This document shows, piece after piece, positions 5,571-13,434 of a DNA stretch of 16,846 bases. A program made the position numbers and the translations under genes. A model generated the notes under the pieces. The model had not been told where the DNA came from and searched no databases. It saw only the letters and a program-made list of their open reading frames with translations. The DNA is from Ktedonobacter sp. (GTDB lineage: Bacteria > Chloroflexota > Ktedonobacteria > Ktedonobacterales > Ktedonobacteraceae): assembly GCA_003450555.1 (NCBI GenBank), contig DMFQ01000323.1, positions 7,281 to 24,126 of the forward strand, read 5' to 3'. Each line of letters begins with the position of its first letter. The stretch's first letter is position 1.

Positions 5571-7243
5571 CTGTCTCTTCCCTCCCAATAGCGAGGTGTC
5601 AGGCCGCGTCGCTCTAGTTCATGCTGAATTTCCAACAAGCCAGTATACGTTGGTACTACGAACAAAGTTTCACCAACAGGCGTCTCATGAACTGCTTTAT
5701 CCAGCGCCTCGGCAATCCCGTAGCGCTCATTCCTATTCTTTGTCCTACGTTTATTCCTGGTAACCAGAGTGCCGTCTCGCTTCATAGCTCGTAGAGGCGC
5801 GCTCGTCACCGTAATCATCTCATCCTCGGCTACCCCCGCGTACTTCAAACGTAATGCCAGGTCCAGCGCTCGGCTACCCGCCACCACTAATGTCGACGTG
5901 AGATGGACCGCCCGCTCGAAATCCACATCCCATATCCAGGAAATGTCGCGCCCGTCAGCAATGTTATCATTGAGAACAAATAACACATGTCGTCGTGTTC
6001 CCTCGCTAAAAAGTGTTCGTAACACTTCATTAAAACCCGTCGGATTTTTAGCCAGCAGTAGACGAAGGGTACGCCCTTCGATATGTATACGTTCACCACG
6101 CCCAAAAATTGGCTTGAATTGTTCAATGCCCGTAACTATCGGCTCCCAGCCTATCTCAAGTGCCTGGGCCACCGTTACAGCAGCAAGAGCATTATAGACG
6201 TTATAAATACCCGGTAGAGGAATAATAATCTCCTGCTCCTTTTTGTTCGCTGTCTCCATCACTAAACTGCTAACCTGCATGCGCGTTCGATCGAAATCAT
6301 CAGATTGCACCTTAATCGCTCGCACTTCAGCTTGTGGACGCTGGCGTCCGCAGCGCGTGCAGCGGTAATGGCCCAAATGGCTGAAGAAGCGCAGCTTGTA
6401 AGTGTATTCCCCTCCACAATGTGGACAAGTGCGCGTATCGATAACCTGGTGTCGTTCATCTGTCTTTTGCTGTGTCGACAGATCAAGCGTGGGATCGTCG
6501 ATACCGAAATAGAGCACTCGACCTCCAAACGCTTCACCGAGATGAGCGGTAGTGGGATCATCAGCATTCAGGACAAGAATCGTATCTTTTGAGAGTGTTT
6601 CCAAAGTCTGCTGCCAACGCGTCGTGACACTATCGACCTCACCATAACGATCGAGCTGGTCACGAAAAAGGTTAGTAAAAACAACTACACGAGTAGGAAC
6701 TATCTGCACCACCTGTGGGATGACGGCTTCATCAACTTCGAGAATGGAGATTGCTCGTCCATCTCTGCGCAAGTGTCCAGTGGGTAGGGCACGTATGACC
6801 AATGAGCTGGCGATCCCCCCCATCAGGTTGGAACCTTCTCTGTTGCGCCATACCCGTAGGCCAGCATCGCTCAAGATTGCAGCAATAAAACCACTTGTTG
6901 TCGTCTTGCCGTTCGTACCTGTGACAATGACACTCCCGTGTTCCAATTGTGTTGCGAGATGGCCAACAATATCTGGATACATCCTTTGGGCTACCAGACC
7001 TACAATACTTGTACCACCACCTAAATGCAGGCGGCGGCTTAATGCCCCCGCTGTCCTGCCTCCTACTACAGCTAGTCCGGCACGAAGCGAAGTGCGCCTT
7101 TTGGAATGAGTCAAGCGGCGTCGCACCCTGGCACCAGTTTCAGGGCTGCCTGCAGAGTGCTCGGCGTGGTTCAAAGTACTCTTCCTTCGTCCCAGGCGTA
7201 AATCTCCGCGTGGTGTCCTGACAGGTCGCCTCTGTTTTCGCAT
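5567..7243 (-). CDS. murT: lipid II isoglutaminyl synthase, Mur ligase subunit MurT
   Basis: A 558-residue Mur-ligase-like protein that activates the D-Glu alpha-carboxylate of lipid II with ATP and amidates it with ammonia from GatD. The ATP loop GTNGKTTT is at residues 109-116, followed by FTNLFRDQLDRYGE and LNADDP. A family-typical Cys4 zinc ribbon is inserted (TCPHCGG and CTRCGR; Cys273, 276, 295, 298). The C-terminal DUF1727 part shows AKNPTGFNEVL and GRDISWIWDVDFE; an Asp of MurT is known to complete the GatD catalytic triad in this family. I chose the ATG at 7243 because GGAGG lies 6 bases upstream and the promoter at 7287-7315 overlaps the alternative TTG. Residues 1 to about 55 form an unusual Arg-rich extension; normal MurT is 430-460 aa. 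Confidence 0.94.
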   Translation of the reverse strand: MRKQRRPVRTPRGDLRLGRRKSTLNHAEHSAGSPETGARVRRRLTHSKRRTSLRAGLAVVGGRTAGALSRRLHLGGGTSIVGLVAQRMYPDIVGHLATQLEHGSVIVTGTNGKTTTSGFIAAILSDAGLRVWRNREGSNLMGGIASSLVIRALPTGHLRRDGRAISILEVDEAVIPQVVQIVPTRVVVFTNLFRDQLDRYGEVDSVTTRWQQTLETLSKDTILVLNADDPTTAHLGEAFGGRVLYFGIDDPTLDLSTQQKTDERHQVIDTRTCPHCGGEYTYKLRFFSHLGHYRCTRCGRQRPQAEVRAIKVQSDDFDRTRMQVSSLVMETANKKEQEIIIPLPGIYNVYNALAAVTVAQALEIGWEPIVTGIEQFKPIFGRGERIHIEGRTLRLLLAKNPTGFNEVLRTLFSEGTRRHVLFVLNDNIADGRDISWIWDVDFERAVHLTSTLVVAGSRALDLALRLKYAGVAEDEMITVTSAPLRAMKRDGTLVTRNKRRTKNRNERYGIAEALDKAVHETPVGETLFVVPTYTGLLEIQHELERRGLTPRYWEGRDS

Positions 7244-7286
7244 ACTATTCCTCCAAACTAGCGCATATTTCTTCTCTAGTGGTTGC

Positions 7287-7315
7287 AGCATAGCATGGGA
7301 GGACAAGCAGGTCAA
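7287..7315 (-). promoter_or_regulatory. promoter of the murT-gatD-zinc finger operon
   Basis: On the minus strand TTGACC (7310-7315), a 17-base spacer and TATGCT (7287-7292) with an extended TG form a good sigma-A promoter. Transcription from about 7280 gives a leader of about 37 bases before the murT ATG. Confidence 0.65.
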
Positions 7316-7501
7316 GTTTGCTCGCTCACCCTTGCTGGGAATTTTCAGCTACACCAAACCGTTACATGAGAATAGGCGAATACCCTGAAAACCCGAAAAT
7401 ACCCTATTGACAGCATAAGCTATTCTATCCATTGAGACAGCATGCTCATAAATTGCCAGAGTCGTGAGTTGAGTAGAAAATAAAAGATCAGGTATGATTT
7501 A

Positions 7502-9931
7502 ATGACAAAGAAACTTGTAATAGTAGAATCACCAGCAAAAGCAAAAACAATCGAAAAATTTCTTGGACGAGATTTTGAAGTGCGGGCCTCTATGGGCCAC
7601 ATCATGGACTTGCCCAAAAAAGGTCTCGGAGTGAACACGCGTAAAGACTTTGCGCCACAATACGAAATAATTGAGAAAAAAGACAAACTCATCGACGATT
7701 TGAAAGCCGCCTCAAAGCGTGCAGACGAAGTGTTCCTCGCTCCTGACCCTGATCGCGAGGGCGAATTTATTGCCTGGTCTCTCAAGCAAACATTGGGGTT
7801 GCAGAATCCTCATCGCGCGGTCTTCAACGAAATTACCAAGAGCGCTGTACAGGACGCTATCAAAAAACCGCGTGAAATCAACGAAGACCTCTTCAACGCA
7901 CAACAGGCTCGCCGCGTCCTGGATCGCCTCGTTGGCTATAAAATCAGCCCGTTACTCTGGCGGCGTATTCAATCAGGTACCAGCGCTGGACGCGTCCAGT
8001 CAGTTGCGCTTCGGCTCATCTGTGACCGCGAAGTAGAGATTCGTGCCTTCATTCCAGAAGAATATTGGAGCGTCACCGCGACCCTTAGCAAAAAGCAACA
8101 ACAGGAACGCTTCGAAGCTCATTTAATAACCCGCCTCAAAGATATCGCTGTCTTCAACAACCAGGAAAGCGCTTCAGAGGGTGAGGAGCAAATTCCCCCG
8201 GCGGCGTTAAATGGTGCAAAAGCACCGGTCGCTGAAAAAGGACGCATTAAAATTACCTCCAAGGAAGAAGCCGATACCATCCTGGCCGACTTAAAGGGCG
8301 CCGCCTATACCGTCTTGAAGGTAGAAGAGAGGGAGCAACGTCGTCAACCAAATCCGCCCTACACTACCAGCACTATGCAGCAAGAGGCATCTTTACGGCT
8401 CTACTTCAAACCAAAGAAAACTATGAGCCTTGCCCAACATCTTTATGAAGGTATCGAAATGGGCGCGCGCGGTCACCAGGGTCTTATCACCTATATGCGC
8501 ACCGACTCAACGCGTATCTCTGATGAGGCACAGTCGAAAGTCAAAAGCTACATCGAGTCAGAGTATGGGCAGCCCTACGTCGGACGGGGGCGTACTGGCA
8601 AAGTTAAAGCCACCACTCAGGATGCCCATGAAGCGATTCGCCCAACCGATGTCACCTTGACACCGCAGATCGTTAAATCCTATCTCACCCCTGATCAGTT
8701 TAAACTGTATAACCTGATCTGGCGGCGCTTTGTCGCCAGCTTTATGACTCCTGCTGTCTTTGATACTATTCGCGTTGATATCTTAGCGGCTCAATATGTC
8801 TTTAGGGCCACCGGCTCTCATCTCAAATTCCCAGGGTTCTACGCTGTCTGGCCTCGTGAGGAGGATGAGAAGTTGCTACCAGCCTTGACGGCGCAGGAAG
8901 TGCTCGATTTACATGACCTGAAACCCGAGCAACATTTTACGCAGCCGCCTCCACGCTTTACAGAAGCCAGCTTGATCAAGGAGCTTGAGGAGCAGGGAAT
9001 TGGTCGTCCAAGTACCTATGTGCCTATTATCAGTACCATTCAGGATCGTGGCTATGTCGACCAGGAACAGCGACGCTTTATACCAACCTGGTTGGGTGAA
9101 ACCGTCAACGAGGTCATGAACAAGCACTTCCCCAATATAGTTGATACTAGCTTTACCGCCGACATGGAAAAGAAACTGGATGATGTTGAGGAGGGGCGAC
9201 AATCCTGGATAGCATTCCTGCACGGCTTCTATGGTGATTTTAAAGTAAGCATGGAAAAAGCTGAAGCTGAGATGAATCGTGTACAAAAGCCAGTCGAAGA
9301 AATGGATGAGCTTTGTCCTGATTGTGGACGTAACCTCGTCATTCGAACCGGTCGCTTCGGTCGCTTCATCTCCTGCTCGGGCTTTCCAGAATGCCGCTAT
9401 CGCCGTTCCTTTATGAATAAAACAGGAGCTTTATGCCCTCTGTGCTTTGGTGACCTGGTGGAACGCAAGACAAAGCAGAAAAAGCGCGTTTTCTATGGAT
9501 GCAGCAATTATCCTACCTGCAATTTCGCTATCTGGGAGCGCCCAGTCCCCGATCTGTGTCCGAATTGCGGCGGCCTGATGGTCGTTCCTCGTGGGGGGCA
9601 AGAACCCGTCTGTTATTCAGAGGTTGCCGCTGTTCAGCGAAACACCGATGAAAAACCTAAGCAAGGTGAAAAGACAACGCAGCGTGAGGGACGCAAGAGA
9701 GCGCCTGCATCAGAAACGGAAATAGCATCAGCCTCGTCGGAAACAAAGACCAGGCGGAGAGCCACAACAACCATATCACCTGCAAAAAAAAGTGCCACGA
9801 CTTCAAGGCGCGCCTCAGCAACAACAAAGCCAACCAGAACCAGGAAAACTGCTGCCAAAACATCGACCCGTGCAACGAAAACAAAAAAACCGGCTGTCCG
9901 AGCCTCAACAAAGAAAAATACTGCATCTTAA
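7502..9931 (+). CDS. topA: DNA topoisomerase I
   Basis: An 809-residue type IA topoisomerase that relaxes negative supercoils by a single-strand break. The Toprim domain opens the protein (LVIVESPAKAKTIEKFLG) and carries the acidic APDPDREGEFIAW motif. The active-site tyrosine is Tyr331 in GLITYMRTDSTRIS. The core continues through EEQGIGRPSTYVPIISTIQDRGYV. Two full Cys4 zinc fingers follow (from Cys605 and Cys645) and a third that looks incomplete (CPNCGG from Cys686, with only one later Cys). The last 100 residues are a Lys/Arg/Thr/Ala-rich, low-complexity tail, as in actinobacterial and Chloroflexota enzymes, probably for DNA binding and processivity. The start matches the family N-terminus; the ribosome binding site is weak (AGG). 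No clear promoter was found in the 258 bases shared with divergent murT. Confidence 0.97.
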   Translation: MTKKLVIVESPAKAKTIEKFLGRDFEVRASMGHIMDLPKKGLGVNTRKDFAPQYEIIEKKDKLIDDLKAASKRADEVFLAPDPDREGEFIAWSLKQTLGLQNPHRAVFNEITKSAVQDAIKKPREINEDLFNAQQARRVLDRLVGYKISPLLWRRIQSGTSAGRVQSVALRLICDREVEIRAFIPEEYWSVTATLSKKQQQERFEAHLITRLKDIAVFNNQESASEGEEQIPPAALNGAKAPVAEKGRIKITSKEEADTILADLKGAAYTVLKVEEREQRRQPNPPYTTSTMQQEASLRLYFKPKKTMSLAQHLYEGIEMGARGHQGLITYMRTDSTRISDEAQSKVKSYIESEYGQPYVGRGRTGKVKATTQDAHEAIRPTDVTLTPQIVKSYLTPDQFKLYNLIWRRFVASFMTPAVFDTIRVDILAAQYVFRATGSHLKFPGFYAVWPREEDEKLLPALTAQEVLDLHDLKPEQHFTQPPPRFTEASLIKELEEQGIGRPSTYVPIISTIQDRGYVDQEQRRFIPTWLGETVNEVMNKHFPNIVDTSFTADMEKKLDDVEEGRQSWIAFLHGFYGDFKVSMEKAEAEMNRVQKPVEEMDELCPDCGRNLVIRTGRFGRFISCSGFPECRYRRSFMNKTGALCPLCFGDLVERKTKQKKRVFYGCSNYPTCNFAIWERPVPDLCPNCGGLMVVPRGGQEPVCYSEVAAVQRNTDEKPKQGEKTTQREGRKRAPASETEIASASSETKTRRRATTTISPAKKSATTSRRASATTKPTRTRKTAAKTSTRATKTKKPAVRASTKKNTAS

Positions 9932-9966
9932 TCCAGCTTTGGAGCGTACCTGACAACATCTGCACA

Positions 9967-10005
9967 TTTCTCCTCATCTTCCGTTTAACGAGAGATGAGG
10001 AGAAA
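9967..10005 (+). terminator. hairpin downstream of topA, possible terminator
   Basis: Arms TTTCTCCTCATCT (9967-9979) and AGATGAGGAGAAA (9993-10005) pair perfectly around a 13-base loop, 36 bases after the topA stop. No T-run follows. Confidence 0.5.
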
Positions 10006-10024
10006 CGTGGAGGAAAAAGGGAAC

Positions 10025-10097
10025 ATAGGGACGCAATGCATTGCGCACAAAGACGTGGGTCAGCTTTCCAGGCGTGCGCAATGCATTGCGCCCCTAC
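10025..10097. repeat. 73-bp palindromic element with GTAGGGGCG-type end
   Basis: The arms are ATAGGGACGCAATGCATTGC.. (from 10025) and the inverted GTAGGGGCGCAATGCATTGC.. (ending at 10097), about 24 bp with two mismatches, around a 25-base centre. Each arm itself contains the perfect palindrome CGCAATGCATTGCG. The outer end GTAGGGGCG is shared with the element at 3821-4008. Confidence 0.7.
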
Positions 10098-10193
10098 ATC
10101 CATTTCGTCTACCTCCCAGTCTTTCTCTATAGTATTCTCTTTCATTGAAATGTATTGGCCACCATGCCTCCCGAAAAAGATAACTGCAATGGG

Positions 10194-10202
10194 TGATATA
10201 AT
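10194..10202 (+). promoter_or_regulatory. extended -10 promoter of the isocitrate dehydrogenase-like gene
   Basis: TGATATAAT is a perfect extended -10, 56 bases upstream of the ATG at 10259. No matching -35 is present. Confidence 0.5.
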
Positions 10203-10258
10203 CAAGCATAGTTAATAATTATTCATTTAAGGATGAAGTCTAGTATTTGGAGGATTCA

Positions 10259-11347
10259 ATGTCGCATGCAGTAACGCTAATTCCTGGCGATGGAACTGGG
10301 CCAGAAATTACAGAGGCGACGCGTCGCGTGCTTGAAGCAACCGGTGTTCAGTTCAACTGGGAAGTTCACCAGGCTGGGGTAGAGGTATTGGAGCAATATG
10401 GCACAGTTTTACCCGATGAAGTCATCGAGTCGATAAAACGCACGAAAGTCGGTTTAAAAGGTCCTATAACTACTCCTATCGGTAAAGGGTCGCGCAGTGC
10501 AAATGTATTGCTCCGTAAGAAACTCGACCTTTATGCCAATCTCCGACCGGCCAAAACCTACCCGGGGCTGCGCTCCCGCTACGAAAATATCGACCTGACA
10601 ATTGTGCGCGAGAATACGGAAGATCTGTATGCAGGCATTGAGTTCCAAAGAGGAACATCTGAACACGAAGAAATCCTTGAGACGATCGCTCATACTACCG
10701 GTACTCACCTGAATCATGATTCAGCCATCAGCATCAAATTTATTTCTGTAATGGCCACACGGCGTATTGTCAAATTTGCCTTTGAATATGCACGTGCCCA
10801 CGGGCATCGCAAGGTCACTGCTGTCCATAAAGCTAACATCATGAAATTTTCAGATGGCCTTTTCCTGGCAACTGCACAGGAAGTCGCCCGCGAATATCAC
10901 GACATTCAATTCGAGGATCGTATCGTTGATAACATGTGTATGCAACTCGTGCAGAAGCCCGATATGTATGATGTCCTTGTTCTGCCAAACCTGTATGGTG
11001 ATATTATCTCTGATCTCTCAGCGGGCTTGATAGGTGGTCTCGGAGTGGCTCCTGGCGCCAATATCGGTAGCCAGTATGCGATTTTTGAGCCTGTCCATGG
11101 CAGTGCCCCCAAATATGCCGGGCAGAACAAGGTGAATCCGATGGCCATGATGTTCTCTGGTGTGCTGATGTTGCGCCATCTTGGTGAGCGAGAAGCGGCT
11201 AATCGCCTGGAAAAAGCTATAGCTCAGGTTATAGCCGAGGGCAAAAATGTCACGTATGATCTCAAACCTCGCTCTGACGATCCGACGGCTGTTGGGACCT
11301 CACAAGTTGCGGATGCCGTCATAGAAAAATTGCAGAAACTTCTTTAG
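10259..11347 (+). CDS. isocitrate dehydrogenase-like beta-decarboxylating dehydrogenase
   Basis: A 362-residue member of the isocitrate/isopropylmalate dehydrogenase family. IPGDGTGPEI opens the nucleotide fold. GSRSANVLLRKKLDLYANLRP carries the Ser-x-Asn and Arg residues that mark isocitrate binding; LeuB lacks the Ser/Asn. ENTEDLYAGIE holds the catalytic Tyr, VHKANIMKFSDGLF the catalytic Lys, and NLYGDIISDLSAGLIGGLG the metal-binding Asp residues. The length is that of the short IDH3/LeuB-type enzymes, yet the cofactor loop reads HGSAPKYAGQNKVNP with Lys285-Tyr286 and a later TYDLK, as in NADP-dependent E. coli-type Icd. It probably makes 2-oxoglutarate from isocitrate; homoisocitrate or another malate is possible. 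I chose the ATG at 10259 (GGAGG just upstream) over the TTG at 10247. Confidence 0.85.
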   Translation: MSHAVTLIPGDGTGPEITEATRRVLEATGVQFNWEVHQAGVEVLEQYGTVLPDEVIESIKRTKVGLKGPITTPIGKGSRSANVLLRKKLDLYANLRPAKTYPGLRSRYENIDLTIVRENTEDLYAGIEFQRGTSEHEEILETIAHTTGTHLNHDSAISIKFISVMATRRIVKFAFEYARAHGHRKVTAVHKANIMKFSDGLFLATAQEVAREYHDIQFEDRIVDNMCMQLVQKPDMYDVLVLPNLYGDIISDLSAGLIGGLGVAPGANIGSQYAIFEPVHGSAPKYAGQNKVNPMAMMFSGVLMLRHLGEREAANRLEKAIAQVIAEGKNVTYDLKPRSDDPTAVGTSQVADAVIEKLQKLL

Positions 11348-11358
11348 ATCATCTGAGC

Positions 11359-11397
11359 TTAGAACGGGCCGCAGGCGAAGCTAGCGGCCCGTTCTAA
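11359..11397. terminator. hairpin between convergent dehydrogenase and glpX genes
   Basis: Perfect 14-bp arms TTAGAACGGGCCGC (11359-11372) and its reverse complement (11384-11397) with an 11-base loop, 12 bases past the dehydrogenase stop. It is GC-rich and probably terminates both directions, though T-runs are poor. Confidence 0.6.
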
Positions 11398-11463
11398 CGC
11401 AACCTTTTGCCTCAAATGTATTTGTGGGATAACTTGTGTGCTTCGAGAATTGTCGGCTCAATT

Positions 11464-12459
11464 TTACCTGTTTACTGGTTTGCGCCACTTGTGCCGTGCT
11501 TGAATATAGCGCACTGTGCCGGAGTGCGAACGCATCATAACAGAGGATGTGCGAGCGCCCCAACCAAAATACTGTACACCATCCATCAATTCTCCACTGC
11601 TAATCCCTGTTGCCGCGAAAGATACATCATTGCCCTTAACCAGGTCATCCACCCGAAAAACCTGGTTAAGATCTATCCCATCTGCTTTGAATTTCTCTCG
11701 CTCCTCATCTGAACGTGGCCAGATTTTACACTGAATTTCTCCACCGATACACTTGAGCGCTGCTGCCGCTAATACCGCTTCTGGCGCTCCACCAATGCCC
11801 ATCAATACGTCCACACCTGTGTAATCTTCCATGGCCGCTTGAATAGCGGACGAAACATCTCCATCAGTAATGAGACGGATGCGCGCGCCTACTTCACGAA
11901 TTTGTCGCATAATCTCCTGGTGGCGCGGACGGTCCAGAATAACCACCGTCAAATCATCGATGCGGGAATCGCGAACCCGCGCAATGCGGTCCAGGTTGAC
12001 GGCGACTGATGCGTTAATATCAACAACATGTTTTGCGGCGGGCCCCACGGCAATCTTTTCCATGTAGAAAACCCCCGGAGGAGCTGAATACATACTGCCC
12101 CGCTCGGCAATAGCTACGATTGCCAGCGCACCAGGAACGCCAAGTGCGAGTAATCGCGTGCCATCCACCGGGTCGACAGCTACATCGACTTCCGGTGGTG
12201 AGCCATTGCCGACATGTTCGCCAATGTAGAGCATGGGTGCCTCGTCTTTCTCGCCCTCACCAATCACCACCACCCCGTCCATGTCAACACCATCCAGCGC
12301 CTGGCGCATGGCATCTACAGCCGCCTGGTCAACCATCTCCTTGTTGCCCTTACCCATCCAGCGCCCCGCACTTAATGACGCCGCCTCCGTAACGCGCACC
12401 AACTCCATTGCCAGGTTACGCTCTTGAGTTCGTGAATGCTCAAAACGTTCTTCAACCAT
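11464..12459 (-). CDS. glpX: class II fructose-1,6-bisphosphatase
   Basis: A 331-residue GlpX-type phosphatase that converts fructose 1,6-bisphosphate to fructose 6-phosphate in gluconeogenesis; some relatives also act on sedoheptulose 1,7-bisphosphate. Metal- and substrate-binding motifs are GEGEKDEAPMLYIGE (about 67-81) and DPVDGT (96-101), followed by RLITDGDVSSAI and MGIGGAPEAVLAAAALKCIGG. These Asp/Glu motifs bind the divalent metals. The ATG at 12459 has a strong AAGGAG ribosome binding site. It starts only 18 bases after the gmk stop on the same strand, so gmk-glpX is probably one transcript. No calcium/redox regulatory insert is seen. It converges on the isocitrate dehydrogenase-like gene. 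Confidence 0.95.
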   Translation of the reverse strand: MVEERFEHSRTQERNLAMELVRVTEAASLSAGRWMGKGNKEMVDQAAVDAMRQALDGVDMDGVVVIGEGEKDEAPMLYIGEHVGNGSPPEVDVAVDPVDGTRLLALGVPGALAIVAIAERGSMYSAPPGVFYMEKIAVGPAAKHVVDINASVAVNLDRIARVRDSRIDDLTVVILDRPRHQEIMRQIREVGARIRLITDGDVSSAIQAAMEDYTGVDVLMGIGGAPEAVLAAAALKCIGGEIQCKIWPRSDEEREKFKADGIDLNQVFRVDDLVKGNDVSFAATGISSGELMDGVQYFGWGARTSSVMMRSHSGTVRYIQARHKWRKPVNR

Positions 12460-12477
12460 AATATCTCCTTGATGTCG

Positions 12478-13125
12478 CTAAATATTGATGTTGCGTGGAC
12501 GAGTTCGCGCGTGCTCAGCAAGCATTATTGCGCGCAGCAGCTCTACAGCTTCTTGCAAGTGACTCTGTCGATTGACGATTACATAATCATACCAGTGTTG
12601 CTGTGCCAATTCTTCGCGAGCCTCTGCCAGCCTTCTCATCAATTCTGGTTCGGTCTCCGTCCGACGGCCTGTCAACCGCTGTGCCAACTCCTCAAGTGAA
12701 CCAGGAACGAGAAAAATAAAAATAGCGTCTGGCACTTTGTCTTGTATGGTTGCTGCTCCCTGTACGTCGATCTTGAGCAGCACATCACGCTTGGCGCGTA
12801 GATTTTCTCTGATCACCTGGCGTGGCTGCCCATACCAGTTCCCGTAAACATTAGCATACTCGATTAATTCATCGTTCTCGACCATCTGCATAAATTGCTT
12901 TTGACTCACGAAGTGATACGGATTGCCTTCACTCTCGCCAGGGCGCGGCGCTCGTGTCGTCACTGAAGCGACAACGTAAAAATCCATACCCCCTTTTTTA
13001 AGGGCGTGAATAACGCTGTCTTTCCCTGTACCAGATGGTGATGAGAGAACAAAGAGGAGCCCTTGCTCCTGGGACGGTGGTTTAAGATACTCCTGGGGCA
13101 CATTCTGCTCCGTCTCAAGTTGCAT
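12478..13125 (-). CDS. gmk: guanylate kinase
   Basis: A 215-residue GMP kinase (GMP + ATP to GDP + ADP). The P-loop is SSPSGTGKDSV (about residues 28-38). SVTTRAPRPGE..GNPYHFVS is the GMP-binding segment, ANVYGNWYGQPR closes it, and KIDVQGA and TGRRTETEPELMRRL are the remaining family motifs. I chose the ATG at 13125 because AGGAA lies 8 bases upstream; an in-frame TTG at 13176 would add 17 residues without family support. A tail of about 15 residues after the kinase fold is unremarkable. It precedes glpX in the same unit and is divergent from rqcH. In Bacillus gmk also lies near the rqcH homologue. Confidence 0.95.
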   Translation of the reverse strand: MQLETEQNVPQEYLKPPSQEQGLLFVLSSPSGTGKDSVIHALKKGGMDFYVVASVTTRAPRPGESEGNPYHFVSQKQFMQMVENDELIEYANVYGNWYGQPRQVIRENLRAKRDVLLKIDVQGAATIQDKVPDAIFIFLVPGSLEELAQRLTGRRTETEPELMRRLAEAREELAQQHWYDYVIVNRQSHLQEAVELLRAIMLAEHARTRPRNINI

Positions 13126-13434
13126 GCTTTTTTCCTGACGTTCCTGGCGTTCAGAGAGTTGAATGGTATACGACAAGCTACTCTTTTGCTATACTGACAA
13201 TCATCTCATGTAGGTAGTAATTGGTCGAGTTGCTACATGTATCATACCTGGTAAAATGTTCTTTTCGGTATGGGATAGAGCAAAGACACCCTATAACAAC
13301 TCGTGAAATTAGCTCTTAACTAGTATTGTACAACAAGATCAGGCAAATTCGATAGTTTTAACTTCTGCGAGGCGAGATTGTCTATAATGAATGACATCCC
13401 CCTCGCATAAAAAGGCCATAGATAGGAAAATCTT
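13126..13434. other. gene-free stretch between divergent gmk and rqcH
   Basis: This 309-base interval must hold both promoters. On the plus strand I see TATAAT at 13383-13388, about 46 bases before the rqcH ATG, with TTAACT 19 bases upstream as a weak -35, and an extended -10-like TGGTAAAAT at 13249-13257. No convincing gmk promoter was found. A weak 7-bp inverted repeat CATGTAG/CTACATG lies at 13207-13239. Confidence 0.5.
13383..13388 (+). promoter_or_regulatory. -10 element of rqcH
   Basis: TATAAT exact match, with a poor -35. Predicted leader about 40 bases. The ribosome binding site AGGA at 13424-13427 is 7 bases from ATG. Confidence 0.4.

Larger units (their letters stand above)
9932..10258. 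other. gene-free stretch between topA and the dehydrogenase gene
   Basis: This 327-base interval holds a hairpin after topA (9967-10005), a 73-bp palindromic element (10025-10097), then the promoter of the downstream gene (10194-10202) and its ribosome binding site GGAGG (10249-10253). Nothing else is seen. Confidence 0.6.

Noticed and set aside
7407..7435. TTGACA upstream of topA as a -35 box
   Set aside because: No -10-like hexamer lies at 16-18 bases, so the promoter is not supported.
7469..7498. TTGAGT-18-TATGAT as the topA promoter
   Set aside because: Transcription would start at or inside the topA start codon; the N-terminus from 7502 is conserved, so a leaderless reading is doubtful.
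9634..10205. Long minus-strand frames antisense to the topA tail
   Set aside because: They mirror the Lys/Arg/Thr-rich low-complexity coding of topA and cross the terminator and palindrome.
13207..13239. Inverted repeat CATGTAG/CTACATG between gmk and rqcH as an operator
   Set aside because: Only 7 bp with a 19-base gap; expected by chance in a window of this size.
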